From the NCBI GenBank assembly GCA_025617745.1, contig CM046873.1, positions 27,727,410-27,791,409 of the forward strand: a stretch of DNA of 64,000 nt. Reading direction: 5' to 3'. The position numbers were made by a program, and so were the translations under genes. A model generated the notes under the pieces. That model had not been told where the DNA came from. It saw only the letters and a program-made list of their open reading frames with translations, and made no database searches. Origin of the DNA: Heliocidaris erythrogramma (lineage: Eukaryota; Echinodermata; Echinoidea; Camarodonta; Echinometridae). Positions 62,697 to 64,000 of the stretch are shown here, one piece after another (positions within the stretch are counted from its first letter, which is position 1; each line of letters begins with the position of its first letter).

Positions 62697-64000
62697 GCTT
62701 CGCAGTCCTTTGATCGCATGGATGTCACATAATTACAAGGTCGTTTGTCAAAATGATAGCCATGAAACATGAAATCAGTTGATTTTAGGCTATTTTAGGT
62801 ACTTACAATACTTTACGATTGACTGTCTTTCTTTTCAATGAGGATGATACAAAAAAGGCATATTTATCTCCAAGAGCCTGTAGTAAAAACTTCCGAAGGT
62901 CGGTGTTTTGCTTGCAATGCGCATGCGTCAGCAGCTCCAATTATAATACAGACAAGAAGGGAGGATTATGAATATTCATTAAGACGAGCTTGAGCGAGAG
63001 CGCTAGATCTATACGCTAGCGATCGGCGGATTACAGTGGGTATATGAATATTCATTATTCCATTGACGAAAACTATGCCGTCATTGTAATAAACATTCAT
63101 AGGCGCATGCGCAAGTGCCTATTTTCAATTTGGCTTTAACAACATGGCGAATGGGACTGGTTTCGAAAATTGAGAGTAAAAAGTGACATTCATCGATTCT
63201 ACACATTTTTTAGGAAAAGCTGATTTGCGTAAAGTCTGTTTAGGTAAGTGGCATCGTATATATGATACTTTAATTAAAAAATAATAATTACATGGCCATT
63301 TTTTAAATGGTCATTTGAACATTGGTAGATTGTGAGACCCACCGAATCGTACTGGTTTCACTCAGGACGCTGCCACTTCGTGGCAGCGTCCCGGGGCTAG
63401 ACCATCATGACCATGACCATGATGACTGAGACTTGAGAGACACATGACATGAGAGAGAAGGTGTGAATGTGATGATGAGGCAAAGCCAGCAAAGAGAGAG
63501 GATAATTTATAGGCCTAAGTCAGATATTGATAGTAGAATGTCAAAATCTCAAATTAAAATGAAGGAGCCAGGCCAAGGGCAGGCAGGATGATATTATTGA
63601 TAATGATTACAAAGGAATAAAAGAAGGAGTAGGCCTAACGTCCGTGCGCATTGACTCGCCACCGTTGTTAACTCGCCACTCACCTGTCACTTACTGTCAG
63701 AACTCGTCCTCTAAAAATTATCTGCATCGCTTCAGACTTTGTTGTGGCTACATTGAATAGGTCAAAATATATTCTTCTGCCGTTGGAAGTCTCTTGTAAG
63801 ATCCGGCGCATGAATAAGAGTTGGGCGCGATCAAAGTTTAACTAGCACACACACTCCTGCAATAGCCGGTGGATGGAGCTCGGGCGACAAAGACTAGACC
63901 TCCCTACTCAACAATAGTTGTAGCCCAATATGATGACGGAAGTTGACAAAATTTGCTATCGAGATGAAGATTAAAATATACTGATCAAGCTGGTACCATT
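62697..64000. other. Right end of window, no gene recognised
   Basis: GAATATTCATTA occurs twice (about 62970 and 63048), in AT-rich DNA with ATGCGCATGCG motifs. A candidate 5' exon end AGTCTGTTTAG|GTAAGTGG at about 63243 follows ACATGGCGAATGGGAC, but the ATG frame stops after nine codons. No conserved protein is visible. Confidence 0.4.
63365..63391. repeat. Perfect 12-bp stem, 3-nt loop hairpin
   Basis: GGACGCTGCCAC, loop TTC, GTGGCAGCGTCC. It is GC-rich in AT-rich surroundings and would be very stable. Function is unknown. Confidence 0.85.

Overview
The window is animal nuclear DNA. It has spliced genes with GT-AG introns, is AT-rich, and is densely packed with small transposable elements, microsatellites and long G or C homopolymers. 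A synaptotagmin terminal exon, an intron-rich clade-3 (animal-type) catalase, tRNA-derived SINEs and palindromic and foldback elements fit a marine invertebrate deuterostome. An echinoderm, perhaps a sea urchin, is my best guess; the species is an inference and was not checked.

Layout. Positions 782-967 are the last coding exon of a synaptotagmin-1-like gene (+), which enters from the left. About 11.5 kb of repeat-rich intergenic DNA follows. A complete catalase gene (+) spans 12745-42112 in 11 coding exons and gives a 509-residue model. Its short first exon is separated from the rest by a 9 kb intron, and intron 4 is 12.5 kb. Active-site His74, Asn147 and Tyr357 are present, and the protein ends in a peroxisomal -ANL tripeptide. 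A likely catalase 3' UTR and further repeats fill 42113-47429. On the minus strand, 52338 down to 47430 carries a three-exon gene for a 1233-residue protein. It has two C2H2 fingers, a FLYWCH/FAR1-like zinc site, a MULE-type transposase domain with an apparent D-D-E triad, a SWIM finger and a long disordered tail. This looks like a domesticated Mutator-like transposase of the ZSWIM type.

The right third is mostly mobile DNA. It holds a very young internally deleted Tc1-like element with identical 268-bp inverted repeats (52781-53595). Next is a nested 4.9 kb foldback structure whose arms carry a minisatellite (54079-58969). Then come a MITE, a non-LTR reverse-transcriptase fragment and G-run-ended repeats. 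I could not identify a gene to the right of 52.5 kb, although two weak first-exon candidates are noted.

Catalase acts in the peroxisome on hydrogen peroxide, synaptotagmin in calcium-triggered exocytosis, and the MULE-derived protein probably on DNA. Nothing suggests that the three genes work together. The most unusual observations are the decayed tandem copies of the catalase exon 4 end inside intron 4, the nested foldback with its empty site preserved in the opposite arm, the SINE with a twin-priming-like inversion, and the domesticated transposase that appears to keep its catalytic residues.
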